A stretch of DNA of 64,000 nucleotides from Polytrichum commune. Lineage: Eukaryota; Streptophyta; Polytrichopsida; Polytrichales; Polytrichaceae. Positions 35,577-48,370 of the stretch are shown here, one piece after another; the first letter of the stretch is position 1; each line of letters opens with the position of its first letter. The position numbers were made by a program, and so were the translations under genes. The DNA lies in the NCBI GenBank assembly GCA_950295325.1, contig OX485805.1, forward strand, positions 50,182,758 to 50,246,757, read 5' to 3'. The notes beneath the pieces were generated by a model. That model searched no databases, was not told the origin of the DNA, and saw only the letters and a list, made by a program, of their open reading frames with translations.

Positions 35577-36101
35577 AAATAATGTTATGCCAAGGTACAA
35601 ATTTGAATAGATTATGAGCCCTTGTCCCAGGAGTTTACAAAACAAACATATATTGCTCAAAAATGTTATGTCATTGGAACCTGCCTTGCATTAATAAAAC
35701 TTTAAAATGTAAACAAGATGGCGATCGATCAATCTGGAAGTGGAATACATAGCCCAATCACTATGTTGGTGGGAAAGCAAGGAGTATATGCCCACCACAA
35801 ATTTCATAAATTTTATAAATTTATGAGTGGTTAATAGATTTTAGTCATAAAGACCAATCTCTTTTGAACACGTCTTGTTGGGTTTCCTTCTTAGATATGA
35901 TCTAACCACATACCACTCATAATAATGTCAAAATACCTTCCTATTGTTCTATCATGGATCTCCCTAACCTTGTATGATGTAAAATCAACAAATTCAAAAG
36001 CAAAAGTGCACCAAATTTTCAGTCCACAATTATAATTGAATCCAATGTAGCAATAAACTTTCAATCTCCCATAACTTACATTATAAGTGGCCGTTCATCT
36101 C

Positions 36102-36252
36102 TACATAACATTACTCAACGAGGTTGCTCTCAAAATATAATAGTCGGATGCTGGGAGTTTAGGCTGAATATGAGTCGCAACTTTTTGAGCATTTGATTGT
36201 TGTATTATGCGGGCCCACGGAACAAGAGGTGCACGCTGAGTAATGTTATGTA
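36102..36252. mobile_element. Short TIR element (~151 bp)
   Basis: TACATAACATTACTCAACG at the left and the inverted CTGAGTAATGTTATGTA at the right; ~20-bp TIR with a GC-richer interior. Located between the foldback at 35446 and the REC tail duplication. Confidence 0.6.
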
Positions 36253-36649
36253 TTCTCAATGTCAGAAGTTCATTTAACACTTTGGTAATCACATGGTCTT
36301 ACCACAGGTTCCCATCCACTAGATGGTTATAAAAACTCTGAATGTGGATTTAAAATATACCATCTTCATAGATCACAAATCCATCTAGTGATCGGTTTCA
36401 AGAGATTAAAGGAGCCTCTGCAAAATTGCAGCAGAAAAGGACGCAAACATAGGATTTCAACCGCAAATGGAATCCAGAATAACACAGCTTGATGTTCAAT
36501 CAACCAGTCCAAACGCAAGTGCTCCGAATTATCAGTCCACAGTTGATTGTGGAATCTAGTGTAGCGATAATCTTCAATTCCTCCATCACTGCAAGTGATC
36601 GGACTTCTCTGTCCTCAATGTCAATATAATCAAACTACCTTAAAGTCGG

Positions 36650-37290
36650 TTACACACATTCCAATGAGATCAATTTTGCATTTTGCACCAGTGTTTGTCT
36701 TCACAGCAACGGGAGAACAGATTCAAAGATCTTCGTCTGCAGTTTTGCAGCAGAGCATGATAAGATTTGCAAACATAGGAGTTCCATGAGTTGCACAAGA
36801 GAACGAACTCATCAGATGTAATGTGCACTCTCGTGTTCGATAAAATTAGATGAGTTTCTCACCTTTACTCATCATGACTCTGTTCCTATATCCGCTACTT
36901 CACCTTCATCTTTAGAGCAAGGCCGAAGTGGTACAAAACTAGGGTTTCCTTCATTCACGCTTTCTATCTCAGTTGCAGGACTAGATTCTTCTTCCTAGCT
37001 GCTGCTGTCTACGCATACTCCGTTATCAACCCCGAGATGGCGGATTTCACTACGATATTTGCGTTTTGCACCAGGAATAGTCTCCACGGCATTCGAAGAA
37101 CAGATTCAAAGATCATCGTCTACAAGTATTGCAGCAGAGAATGATGCAATTTGCAACCATAAGAGTCCAGTTGCAGTGCTTAAAAGAAACAAACTAACCA
37201 GATGTAATGTGCAATCTCACGTTCGATAAAATTAGAAGAATTTTCTCAACTTTACATTCTCAGCATCAATCTGTTCCTATATCCGCTACT
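36650..37290 (-). repeat. Tandem ~390-400 bp duplication spanning the REC 3' end and flank
   Basis: The block around 37060-37280 (TTTGCGTTTTGCACCAG ... CAGATGTAATGTGCA ... TCTGTTCCTATATCCGC) recurs around 36670-36890 with the same order of motifs, including GAACAGATTCAAAGATC and CGTTCGATAAAATTAGA. Weaker traces (CAGTCCACA, TAGTGTAGCGATAA) recur further left near 36020 and 36535, so the duplication may be older and multi-step. It carries the 3' end of the REC gene. Confidence 0.75.
36872..37045 (-). pseudogene. Broken tandem copy of the REC gene 3' end
   Basis: Just downstream of the REC stop codon, this segment repeats the last ~58 codons of the last exon. Read on the minus strand it gives [11 protein letters not shown], then an in-frame TAG, then EEESSPATEIES, then [20 protein letters not shown] and a TGA; the real gene has [11 protein letters not shown] and [20 protein letters not shown]. 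The flanking 3' sequence is duplicated too (see the repeat at 36650-37290). No upstream exons are present, so it is a partial tandem duplication and not a processed copy. Confidence 0.85.
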
Positions 37291-40200
37291 TCACCTTCGT
37301 CTTTTGAGCAAGGCTGAAGTGGTACAAAACTAGGGTTTTCTCTACTCTCACTTTCTATCTCAGTTGCAGCAAGAGCAGCCTCTCCTTCCTGGCTGCTGCT
37401 GTCTACGCACACTCCGTTCTCAACCTCGAGATGGCCATTTTCGCTCTTCGCCGAGGATGCTGGCCCGGCAGCGGTAGGCGAAGTTGCAGAATCGGCCACA
37501 GCAGGTTCAGTAGCTGTAGCTTGAGGAACCGGGCTTGGCACCGAAGGTTGGTCGTGTTGTGAGGGAGAATCTCTCAAATAAGAAGGTATAAATACTTCTG
37601 CGTCCGGGTTCATCCGTTTGGGTGAAGGTTGTTGCCGAGGACGCGACTTGTGCACGAAGCTGGTGCTATCTAGGGTTTGAAGTACAGGTTGGATCTGTTG
37701 AATCTGCGGGTGCCCCATTTGTAAACCACACTCCACATCATACATGGTAGGAAAGGGAGCTAGCGGCGGATGCATCATTCGAATTGGAGTGACCGCTACA
37801 GCCGCATGAATTTTGTGAGGGTGAACCACGTGAGGGGGAAACTCATTCATAGTTGGGGCCTTCCCATCTTTGAAAGGAGTGACTGCAACCGCCTTGACAG
37901 TAGAGACCTTCGGCACCGCAGCAACAGAATTAGGGTTAAAAGGAGGAGCCGCTGCGGAAAGCTTCTTCAACCTAACCGCATTAACTCTCTCCGCCCTTTC
38001 ACTCTCCGTCTCATCACTCTCAGACTTGTCATTGGAATGCTCAGATGACACTTCCTGCTTTGAATTAGAGTCTTCTTGTCCTTCCTCTGACCTGCATGTC
38101 TCCTCGGAGACGCTTGTCTGAACTCCATCCCCTTCAGCAGCAACTTGGCCTTGCTCTGCTTCCTCAGTCAATTCCTCAGGTCCTGCCTCACTAGTTTCGT
38201 CGTTCCCTCCCGTTACAGCTTCATCTATGGCCACACCTATAGGGCCATCGTCAGCTTTGGGTGCGTCCACATGTGCCTCTGCACTCTTTTCTACCTCTTC
38301 CACAGGCTCGACAGATTGTGGGGTTTCAGGAACAGCAACCGGTACATCTGCAGTCTTCAAATCCTCTCTCTCCGAAGGCAAGTCGACCGCGGTAGCAGTC
38401 TCTCGAGTCATTCCACTCTCCTCTATTACCTTCTCGGAGACAGCAGGAGCAGGAGCGGTGGAAAGCTCCACGGAAGATTGGCGCATGGGGATGCACCCCG
38501 GTGGTGAAAGGGTTATGTCTTTATAAGTGAACCCAGCTTTCGCAAAACTTGCTATTTTGGAAACACTCGGTGCCGGTGGTGCCGGTTGTGGGTTAGAACT
38601 TACTATTTGACTGTTAGATTCTGGCGAACTTAAATGTTGATGATCACTGTTATTAGTTTCCGCATCCTTCTTCGACTCACTTCGATCATCGGCACTTTGT
38701 GGGGCAGCAGGCAATGATTTGGCAGCTGCAGCATTTGGTGGTGGTGAAGGGGCCACTCTGTCAGTACCGGTTATAGCCTTCTTTGCTGATGAGTCTCTGA
38801 TCGAATGGACATGCCCGCCACCTCGTATGTTCCGTCCTGATGAAGAACTCAAGTTTGTTGCCGAATTAGGTTGCGAATGGTGATGATCATTATTTTGGCC
38901 CACACCCTTGGCAGGGTTGCCGTTGGGTTTGAGCTCTCCCCCTCGCTCAGAATTATCTACACGTTTGTGCCTACGGTGGTTATTGCTGACAAAATTTCCT
39001 TTCTGTGACGATGGCAGTGGACTTGGACGCTGATTCTCCATTCTCCTCCTGCCAGCACCAGAAAATTTACCTCGAGAAACAGCTTCCTGCCAACCTTCAT
39101 CCAGTTCTACCACCTCCGATTGACTTTGAAGCCCTCCACTTTGAGTTGCAGTAACGGGTAAAGAGTGACTTATGCTCTCTGCTGCTTGCACACCCGTGGT
39201 CCCTTCCAATGTGGGATTCGGATGTGTTTCCAATAGTTCATTCGCGTTTGGTAACGTCTCCAAATCTTCTGACTCCGTCTGGTCCCCAGCAATATCACCA
39301 TTACCCAGTGACGTTGGAGCTTCACTATCAAGCTCAGCATTTGTGCTCCACAGAGATGAATCAGTCGTTTGTCCTTTAGCCTGCATTGCCTGAAATTGGA
39401 AAACACCACAAAAAAAACAGAACAGAGTCCTTCAAATATCTCCCAGGAGAGGACTGATTAAGTATGATAGACAGAAGTGACTTTAATCAACGACAATTTA
39501 TTCCAGACATCCACAAATCTAAGCACAAAAGGTTCAATTCTTGATCCCCACCAGTTCCACATCGAAGAAATTGAGAATGCAAGAATAAGATAGAGCTACT
39601 ATTGTGACTTATACCTTGGCTTTCAGAGCTTTCTTGCGTTTGGCATTCAGCAGGTCCTTATCCTTCTGCTCAGCTTCATTGATATATTCCAACAAATCTG
39701 ACACGCTGGGCATTGGACAACATTGTACTACTCAGAACCTTCAAGCAGAGAATGTATCAAAACAAGGGCTATTCTATATCAGAAAAATTCTGTCTATACT
39801 GGTCGAAGCATCATCAAATTGATGAAAGAGGAGAATTATGCAACTTTTCCACCGAGTCCTATCTCTTGTTGATCTATTTTAAACTCCCAGATGGCTACAT
39901 TGCAGATACAAAGCGATACTCATCTTCTTTCACCGAACAACTCATAAGGGACCAACCTAAGATGGCCTTTGCTGGCAATGGAGGCATCAGGCTTTGGCAT
40001 CCCCATTCGAACTGCCTCTTGTTGCTCCATTGCCTTGGAGTCGAAATATTCTAGCCAGGCAGCTGCGTCCTGAAAGATTCCCAGTTCACACAAACCACCC
40101 TGTGAACAGGTAGTACACCGCTACAAAACACTAGAAGCGAAGACTAAGAGTTGTGGCTACAAAACCAATCATTCGTAAGATGGATGTATGAGGGCATGTC

Positions 40201-43200
40201 TACCAATAACACATTGCACATGGACAAGTGGACAACTTTTTTTTTTTTTCATCGAATATTTACCTGCGTACGAAGATCATCCGCACCAAGCTTGGCCTGC
40301 AAAATTTGCAAGGTTGTCTGTTCGTGCTGGACACTTAGAGAATACGCTTCCATCAAGGAAAGCGCTATGGCGATCGCATGGTAACTGGCAGCCGTCTACA
40401 ACCAGCAACAAAAGCTCTGTCAGCACCTCCTTCAAAACGGTATGTAGTCTTGCAGCAACTAGATCTTCACAGGAACAAGAAGATTTGAACTGTGGTATTT
40501 ATACCTGAATATGATCTGCGCCAAGTAGGCGCTGATTGCACTTTAAGGCCTCGTGTAAGTAGCGCAAAGCCACGTGAATGTTTCCTAAGCCCTCCTCCAT
40601 CATGGCCACATTGATATATGTAGCTGCGGTATTAGGGTGTGCAGGACCGCATATCAAGTGTAGCAAATACAATGCTCTATTCACATACCTGCATGCCCAC
40701 ACACAAGAATGGTGAGCTTCTGAAATAACCCGGATAAAAACTCTCAAGCGTAATCCCAATTTCAACGCCATGAACTTGTTCATCAACAGTCAGTGCACAG
40801 TGAACTTAGCGACACTTACTTCAATGCCAACTCGGTGTGCTGCAGACGGTAGTAGAAAACAGCCAAGTCTCCATAACTCTTCATAGTATCGGGATGGTCC
40901 AGTCCTAGTTCTCGTTCATTGATATCCAATGCCTTTTGTTGATAAATTGTAGCCTGCAGAACTCCAATTTCACATGTCACACTCAATGTCCTCAACTCAC
41001 ACTAGAAACACAAAGCACTTAAGCGATACACAGAAAAATGGGACAGACTCACAGCCAATATCAAGAAGAATGGCATTCAGCTACCGTGTAGGTTTTGGAA
41101 CTACTCTGGAGAAGACAAGGTGAGAAATCCTACCTGATTAAAATCTCCTGTATGGTACAACACTACCGCCAGTAAACTGTAAGCACCAGCAGTCATTCGA
41201 TGATAAGGTCCACAGACAGCAACTAATTTAGCTAGGGCCTGCACGCACGGGATGGAGTCAGTGTTTTCTTCAACTATATGGATGACGGTGCTCAGTCACA
41301 TCATTTCACAATCAAAGGAGACCGCAACCTGTACCCATTTTGGCATGCATACTGTGATTAGAATATTGTAAATCTTAGCAGAACTAATTTCTTAACTGTA
41401 AACGGAGTAAGACATACCCTTGTCCCAAAGGAGACTGCATCATCCAGCTTTCCTTTGTCTAAAGCCGTCTTGGAAGATTCCAACAATGTTCTACCATCCG
41501 CAGATGAGCAAGAGACTTGCTGCAAACATGAACATCCAGACAATGTCTCTTTTAGACCAGTATGACTTCAAACACCTCAAAAAGTGCTTTTGGAACCAAA
41601 ATGTTTTTCAACAATGGGTTTCAATCTATTAGTAAAAATGGTTAAAGTAGCATACCTTATAAACGGGAATCATGCTAACGATATCTGTTCTCTTAAAAGG
41701 TGTGGCCGTGTCCAAGTTGTAGTCTCGGGCAGCCACCTCAAGACCCACCTGTAATTAGGAAAACCGTGACTGTATATTAGAATCTATATACTGGAAACAC
41801 ACACCTCGGGGTGGCAACTATCTGCAACCGCTGGATCAACGTCTTTAGGACCTCGTTTGGAGCTGCCAAAACATTCTTAAGAGCATTACCTTGGAGCTGG
41901 CTTTGAATTGTAAACATTTTTGAGGCTAAAAATTGTAACTTAGTCGTGAGAAAATAAATCCCAGCCAGTGACCCCTGCTTTTAGAAACTAAATTTATATT
42001 AGTTCTAAAAGCGACATTTTCAATTGAAAGATTTTCTAATTTAGAAATAAATGATAATGAATTCCCTCCAAACATGTTGTTCCAATTTGTGAATTAACGA
42101 GACATCGCTTCTTAAGAAGCGTTGAAAGTGATTTCGAAACAGTTGCTCTTTATGGGAAAGTTGCCATCCCCGGATACAGACCAGGCGGTACTACACTGGT
42201 GATTTCAAGGTTATGGGTGCTTTACCTTGTGGCAGAGTCCACGAAGTATAGAAAGTTTACGAATCTCTAAAGTAGTAAGATCACTATCAAGCTGCCATCC
42301 AAACCGCTTCTTCACAAAGATCTCGACCCACTTAGAGACCAACACCGTCTTCTCTGCTGAGACTGTTCCTAGCATGAGGTTCAGCGCCTCGGCTATGTTA
42401 GCTGCCAGATCGTTGGTCGACTTCGTAGCGGCAACTAAGGCTAGCAAGAAATGCTTGAAGGCTCGAACAACCATCTCATGTATACACAGAGATCGCACGT
42501 GCGGCAATTTCGCAGCTAGCTCTGCCTGCCGTACCACAACAAAATTATCCCCGTCTTATTTGTCAGCTTTCAATCCCGCATACAATTGAAATGCGATAAA
42601 AATTACATCATTTTGAGAAGTGTTGGAGCAGAGGACAAACGTCGATAATTACTCACCACGCGCCCTAGAGATCTCATTTGCAGACCCCGAGTATGCATAA
42701 AATCTGTCAAGGTTCGTCCATCCACCGGAGATAATTCTAAAGATGCAAAATCTGCCACCTGCAATCAGAACCCCGACATCTTGATTGAAAAAAACCGGTG
42801 CGGAAATTAGACACCAAGAAGATTATCCAGAGGTCCGACACGATCTAGTTCTGCAAAATCACCTATCACTTTCCTATGACTCAATAGAATAGCAGCTTTT
42901 AAACTAGATTTCACGATTTGAACTTGCACGGGTCATTAATATTTCAAGCATACAGCTATCTCCGACAACCTGGATAGAAGCAGTACATAACCGAAAAACA
43001 TGATAGCTAATCTACTCTCATAGCCGTCTTTATACTGGAGATCCTAATCCATACATAATAACTTGACCTAATTGTTACAACCAACACCGGGAAAATTGAA
43101 GAAGATCGTGTACCAACTTAGGCAGTGCAACATCTTCGTAATACTGCCGTCCTCCGTCCATAAGATCCTCCATAGACTGATCCCAGTCACAGAACACAGA

Positions 43201-46200
43201 TGAATCAGTCCCAACAATCTTGGGAACCGGCTCGTGAAAAGATGTTAAGTCACTAAAAGAGAAGAAAAAATTTCATCCAAGTACGCACCTTGCAGTGGAG
43301 TTGCGTTGCTGACTCTGCGAGACGAGCTGCAGCACATGGAGGGAGATACCCTAAGAACTGCTCCGGAACTTGTAATTCACTCGGAGCAGGTCCAGATTGA
43401 TCCTCAGCATTTGATGGTTCCAGCTGAATCCTAGCCGTATCTGTCACAACCGGAAACAATTTCAATCAAATTTCCGAATATTGGTACTGCAGATAGGAGG
43501 TCTCCTGCACTCATTCATTTGTCGTAGGTTAAGCAAGGAATCGCTGAATCTACAAAGCGAAGCTTCATCAAGGTGTTCCTTGAAAATACCTTTCACATCA
43601 GACTGGGTACCATCGGCCGCCTTCTGACTCTCATCAGCTTTCTCCTTGACAGCAGCCGCTTCGGATTGTGAATGCTGCATCCAGCAAGCTCCAAGCTCCC
43701 ATCGCATACAGGATCGGGTTGATTCCTCTTCTCCCGTTAACGCAGCCATGCTCTTTTCCAAAATCGAGAGAGCCAGATTGTGAGCGCTTGATGATTGCTC
43801 CACCTCTGTTGTGGACCGTCCCGAACCTCTTGCTTTGTTATGGAGTAGGGTTCGGAGGCTGTACCAATTCCAAAATCCGATGAGTGTTAGATTCGTATAC
43901 AATAAAGCTCCAGTTCACTACCAACTGAAAGTACGACAACCTGCACCGTGGTGCTGACAGTGAGAGATAGAAGATCTTGAGTTTCGGCAAAGGTTGGCGA
44001 GAACAAGGTAGAACCGCACCTGTTCACATTTAATGCGTTGGCCCCGCCATCGGGCTGTTCTACAACATCTACATCCCTGGGAAGCTCATTTCCGTCTTCT
44101 GTAACAGGTCCAACGGCTTCAGCGATCACAATAAACCCTCTATGCCGCACAACCAGCAGGCCTAATGAAGCAGTATCCTGCGTTATCAAGCGGCAACATT
44201 GATTCAGTAAACGGGAAATGTATCCAAAGATTTAACTTCACCTCATGAGAACAGAAAAGTCGATTCTCTATTGACAGCACAAGATTGTCATATTAATTTC
44301 CCTACGCGCAGCGGGCACAAACATCCGTGGCAGATGCAATCTGTAGGTTGGGACAAATATATTTAGTACATGAACAATTGTGCTTTCGTTGGCTGTGATT
44401 CCCTTGAGTAAATTCCTCTTTGCCAGGTCGGCCTTCTCCAATCCACGAGATGGACTGCAACCGAATTTCGTCTCAAATTTCGCACTAGCGTCTGGGACGT
44501 CCCTACACGCCGTGAACTTCAGGTGATCCTTTTCCACTGAAAACGTGCGATCATCTTCTCCTGATTCGTAATATTGCTGAATAAGTTCGCTTGCCTGGAG
44601 AAAAACATTCGTCAGTGACACGATTCGTACTAGTCTGTTCTGTTGGGGATCGAGCAATCAACAATAAATAAATTAACCGTTGAGATGGTCAGATTCTTGC
44701 CTTAGTGACTGCAAAATCGACGAACATGCTGTGCACTAGAAATGCTTTCCGATCACGAATTTCCCTCTCTTCCGCAGTTTTACAAGGCATGGCGGCAAGG
44801 ACAGCAAAATCCTGTGCCCAGTTGCGGTTGCAGACTTCCGCATCCCTGCCCTGCCCTCCTCCGTTACCTCCCCAGGCACTGTCTTCTATTGGCAGCAATG
44901 CAAATTCTGATGGCGCCTCGGATGCCACTGGGGGAACCACCCACGTATTGGATCGAAATCCGTAAGGCAGATTGCCAAACTGCATAAAACGTTTGATGTC
45001 GTTAGAATGCACATTAACACGGCATGCCTTCACAATCTTCATATTGAGTAGTACGGTGATAGGGACATACCCTGTTCCGATCAACGAAAGCTCTCATGAG
45101 ATCATCATAAGCCTGCAAGAGGAAAGAGGTACTGTCAGAATCACAGTGGAGGCAACTTCTGCAGGAAAATAAAACTCAAAACCAGGACTACAAAAATGCA
45201 AAGACCTACACTATGAGCTGTCAGACAATCACTGCATTTAATGACCGCACCTTAGAAAAAGCTTTACTGAGTTGACGCAGGAGATCCACCAAAGTGTGAG
45301 CGCCGACAAGCTGTTTGTTACAACAGTAAAAACCTTTCTCATTGGCAGCGACGGTGACGAGCTTCCCGTTGCATAGCCTGACCTGCACGCGTACGTTTAA
45401 TTAGACGACCAGACATTTCAAGACTGCACCAAGCGCGAATGTACAATCTTAAGTTTTGCGAGGACACTGGTCTTTGCAACGCGATAACCGGTGAAGTTTG
45501 TTTGAAAACTCACATCAAGGACTAAAAAATTGTTTTCCAGCTCGAGCTCGCTCCGCAAAGAACGCCGAATAACTACACAACAACGTCAACATAGCCACTG
45601 ATCAATACTCGTAGTGAGCTCAATATTAGTTTAGCTGCTACTTCTCAGGTTCAGCACGAATCCAGCTGTACATAATGATAGGTTATTGCAGATTACTCCC
45701 TTCCTGCAATCTGCATTTATAAAAAAATCATTCACTTGAAGAAGGTCCACACACGCTTACATTGAATAGGAGGTGTTACGTGCGAAAATGAAAAAAACTC
45801 GTAGAATTGCCCAAGCTTTGAGGGAGGGCACATTCCCGACATGTCGCCCTTCTCGGTTGCCTCCTTAGCAGCTGCCATAGCTGCCATAGCTTCGGGTTTG
45901 CCTGTGACAATGGATTTCTCCCTGTCAACCCTACCAGGGACTACATTTTCATCAACTTGCGACAAGACTCTCTTCTCCGATGGCGGCCCCTTCCTAGCTA
46001 AGTTCCTCCCGGTTTCCTCACCATCCTCCGGAGTGCCATCACTAGTTGTAGACAGGCTCACTCCATTTTCATAAATTTTAGGGGTTGTTGTCTGTGGTGT
46101 CTTGGACTTCTCTTGCTTTAAAGATGGCCCAAAAGAATTAGTGCAGGAAACAATATCCAAAAGCCTCCGCACATGCGCCACCACCATTTCCTGAGTGTAA

Positions 46201-47390
46201 TCCTCTGCGCAATTATGAACGATGTATCGCAGTCAGTAGGCTTATCACGTCGTTAAAACATAGAAAACACAACTCAACATACTCACCAATGCCGTGAGAT
46301 CGTCTAGCTTAACCCCATGGACATCTATGATAAAGAGAAATGTAGATTAACAGTGCAGATTAGGAGTGCACAATACTGACCATCTTCAACGAAGAGTACA
46401 CATGGCTTCAAAACGGACACCTCAAGAGTGTCACGGAGTCTGCTCCCTCGTACCTGCTCCATGACACACGTTTTCAACCAACGTATTCAAGATTCTCGTA
46501 CCAACTGAGGCAAAATATTCCCCTTTACTACAAAGCCTCAAGTTATCCCTAATTCACATTCCAAGTCCCCATACCTCACCACTTGTATTAGGATAAGGTC
46601 ACCTTATCTGTAACCTCATCAGTCAAAATAGGTCATTAAAACTACGAACAGAAGGCGTGAAACTTCGTTATTAAAAGGGATTCCAGGGGACCGATGCGGA
46701 CCTCATGACGGAAGCTGAAGTTAGTCAGGTGGCAGGTATCCACATTCACCGCAAGTAGACGCCGAACATCCAATAAACGATCTGTTGTGATGGCCTGAAC
46801 ACCGCCAAGAGAGAGACACGGAACTTTAACGTTCAGTTCCGCAAGAGAGATAGCCAAGCCATTATAATTTGCTCCTCACACACTCCTCCATACCGAGAAG
46901 CAAAAGTATAGTGATCCTCATTATTTGGCACCTGATATTCCAATCTCCAGAATTTCCCTCCCTTAGAAATTGCGATAATAAGGCTCTCTCAGCTACACTA
47001 GTCATCAACATACCTTCAAGGAAATCCGAGTTTCGTCGGGCAATACTACGAATAGGTCCAGAACAGCTGGTAATACTGCAAAACCAACGCACGAGAGTCC
47101 CTCTCATCTTAATGCAATGCTCAGATTCCCGCAGAAAACGTAGAAAACACAATTGGTGTCGAACGACAAGAATTTTCCTCACTCACTACGCAGCCTAATA
47201 TAAAAACTAACAACCCTATCGTGACTCCCTCAATTCGCGACTCGCAACCTCGTCAATTTCAACGGGGAACGAAAGACTCGAGACAATGCAGGAATGGAAG
47301 ATTCTACAGCAGATCCTTACTTTTTTCTTCTCTCTTCTTCTTCTCGCCCTTCGTCTTGATAGCCTTGGATTTTCCAGTCCGCGGTGCCAT
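37266..47390 (-). CDS. REC: REC-type (REDUCED CHLOROPLAST COVERAGE) CLU/TPR protein (25 exons, 1866 aa)
   Basis: Clustered-mitochondria superfamily member of the plant REC/TSS branch, cytosolic/nuclear proteins that set the fraction of the cell given to chloroplasts. Exons (minus): 47321-47390, 47014-47075, 46702-46794, 46381-46453, 45761-46204, 45514-45572, 45251-45382, 45071-45112, 44701-44979, 44370-44594, 44020-44177, 43590-43858, 43289-43440, 43114-43176, 42657-42758, 42226-42525, 41656-41748, 41418-41519, 41134-41238, 40820-40953, 40505-40688, 40264-40395, 39957-40069, 39615-39705, 37266-39389; 5601 nt, in frame throughout. Basic N-terminus [19 protein letters not shown]; ubiquitin-like CLU_N ~25-110; CLU domain ~250-545 ([17 protein letters not shown] follows at the border); eIF3-135-like middle ~690-850; kinesin-light-chain-type TPRs ~873-1091. 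The single last exon gives a ~700-residue disordered tail with family motifs [20 protein letters not shown] and PPFNPNS. One intron (after exon 9) needs a GC donor and exon 3 has a weak GTCCGC donor, but both joins match the family. Confidence 0.93.
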
Positions 47391-48370
47391 GGGAAACCAA
47401 ATGAGCCCAAAGCTCCCTCGACTAAGAAGCGTTCACCCCTTGAGCAATCAGAAAAAATAAAAATAAAAATAAAAATAAACTGGTCTTCACAAACTTCAAG
47501 AATCCCCTACACAACGAGATTCTGCGTCAAAGCAGCCAGGAGACCGCGAGTAGCTCTCGTGCAGGTCGCCTCCGGCGACACCAGAGAGAGAGGAGGAGCA
47601 AGAAGTTACTAAAAGAATCATCGGCGATGGAGAATGCACAACAACAACAGCAGCAACTAGAATAACAAACCACAACCTACTCCCACCATTCCAGCCTCCC
47701 CCGCCATCATTACCCGCTGCGCAACAAAAAACCTACACAGAGTACCAAAATATCTCCTCTACTTCCACGCTCCCCCCTCCCCTAGCTGTCACAGGAGCCT
47801 CCCAAACCGTCTAAATAATACAAGGATAAATAATGACCTCGAGTTTCGGCCTTGTGCTTTCTAGCAATCGCCTATCTGTGGCACACGACGCTCGAAGCAT
47901 CAGCTGGCTTGACCTGAGCTGAGCTCCTGAGATAGCGTCGCTGGCTACCAGATAGCGTTTGCTTGAATGCTTGCTTTGCTTGAATGCTTGCTTTGCTTTC
48001 CTTTGCTTCCTGCAGCAGCAGCAACAGCAGCAGCCTGAGGCGCCGGAGGGAAAAAGGGAGTGGAACCAGGCATCTATCAATCTATCTATCTATCTATCTA
48101 TCTTTCTCTCTCTCTATCCATCCATTGTCTTGTGCTGCCAGGCAGGGGATCGTGGAGGAGGACAAGGGGCACCTGATTTTTATTTTATTGACGACGAATT
48201 GCGATGAGTTCTGTCGACCGAGCGATGGCGACGAGAGCGCGCTCCCAACCGAACCGCAGCCTCGCAGCGGTTGGGGAGGCTGATCCCTTCCTTGTGGATG
48301 GAATGGAGATAAGCGGGGCTCCTCGCCGGGTGACGTGGCGGCCGCTGGGCGCGTTCTGGCCACCCGTCTG
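47391..48370 (-). promoter_or_regulatory. REC 5' UTR and GC-rich promoter region
   Basis: Upstream of the REC ATG: an A-rich tract (AAATAAAAATAAAAATAAA, 47457-47477), a CAGCAGCAACAGCAG stretch near 48014, (TCTA)n and CT runs at 48080-48120, and a GC-rich block 48130-48370 containing CGCAGCCTCGCAGCGGTT. GC-rich, CT-rich 5' regions are usual in plants; several open frames here are by-products of base composition. An unidentified 5' UTR intron is possible. Confidence 0.35.

Noticed and set aside
37770-38526. Plus-strand open frames of 83-120 codons
   Set aside because: They are antisense shadows of the large last REC exon.
45732-46187. 151-codon open frame starting [11 protein letters not shown] as a gene start
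   Set aside because: It is REC exon 5; the Met is internal and the real acceptor is at 46204/46205.
46692-46794. Longer version of REC exon 3 ending at ATCG|GTCCCC
   Set aside because: Ending at GAG|GTCCGC and joining the exon at 46381-46453 restores the conserved [20 protein letters not shown] segment; the longer form loses it.
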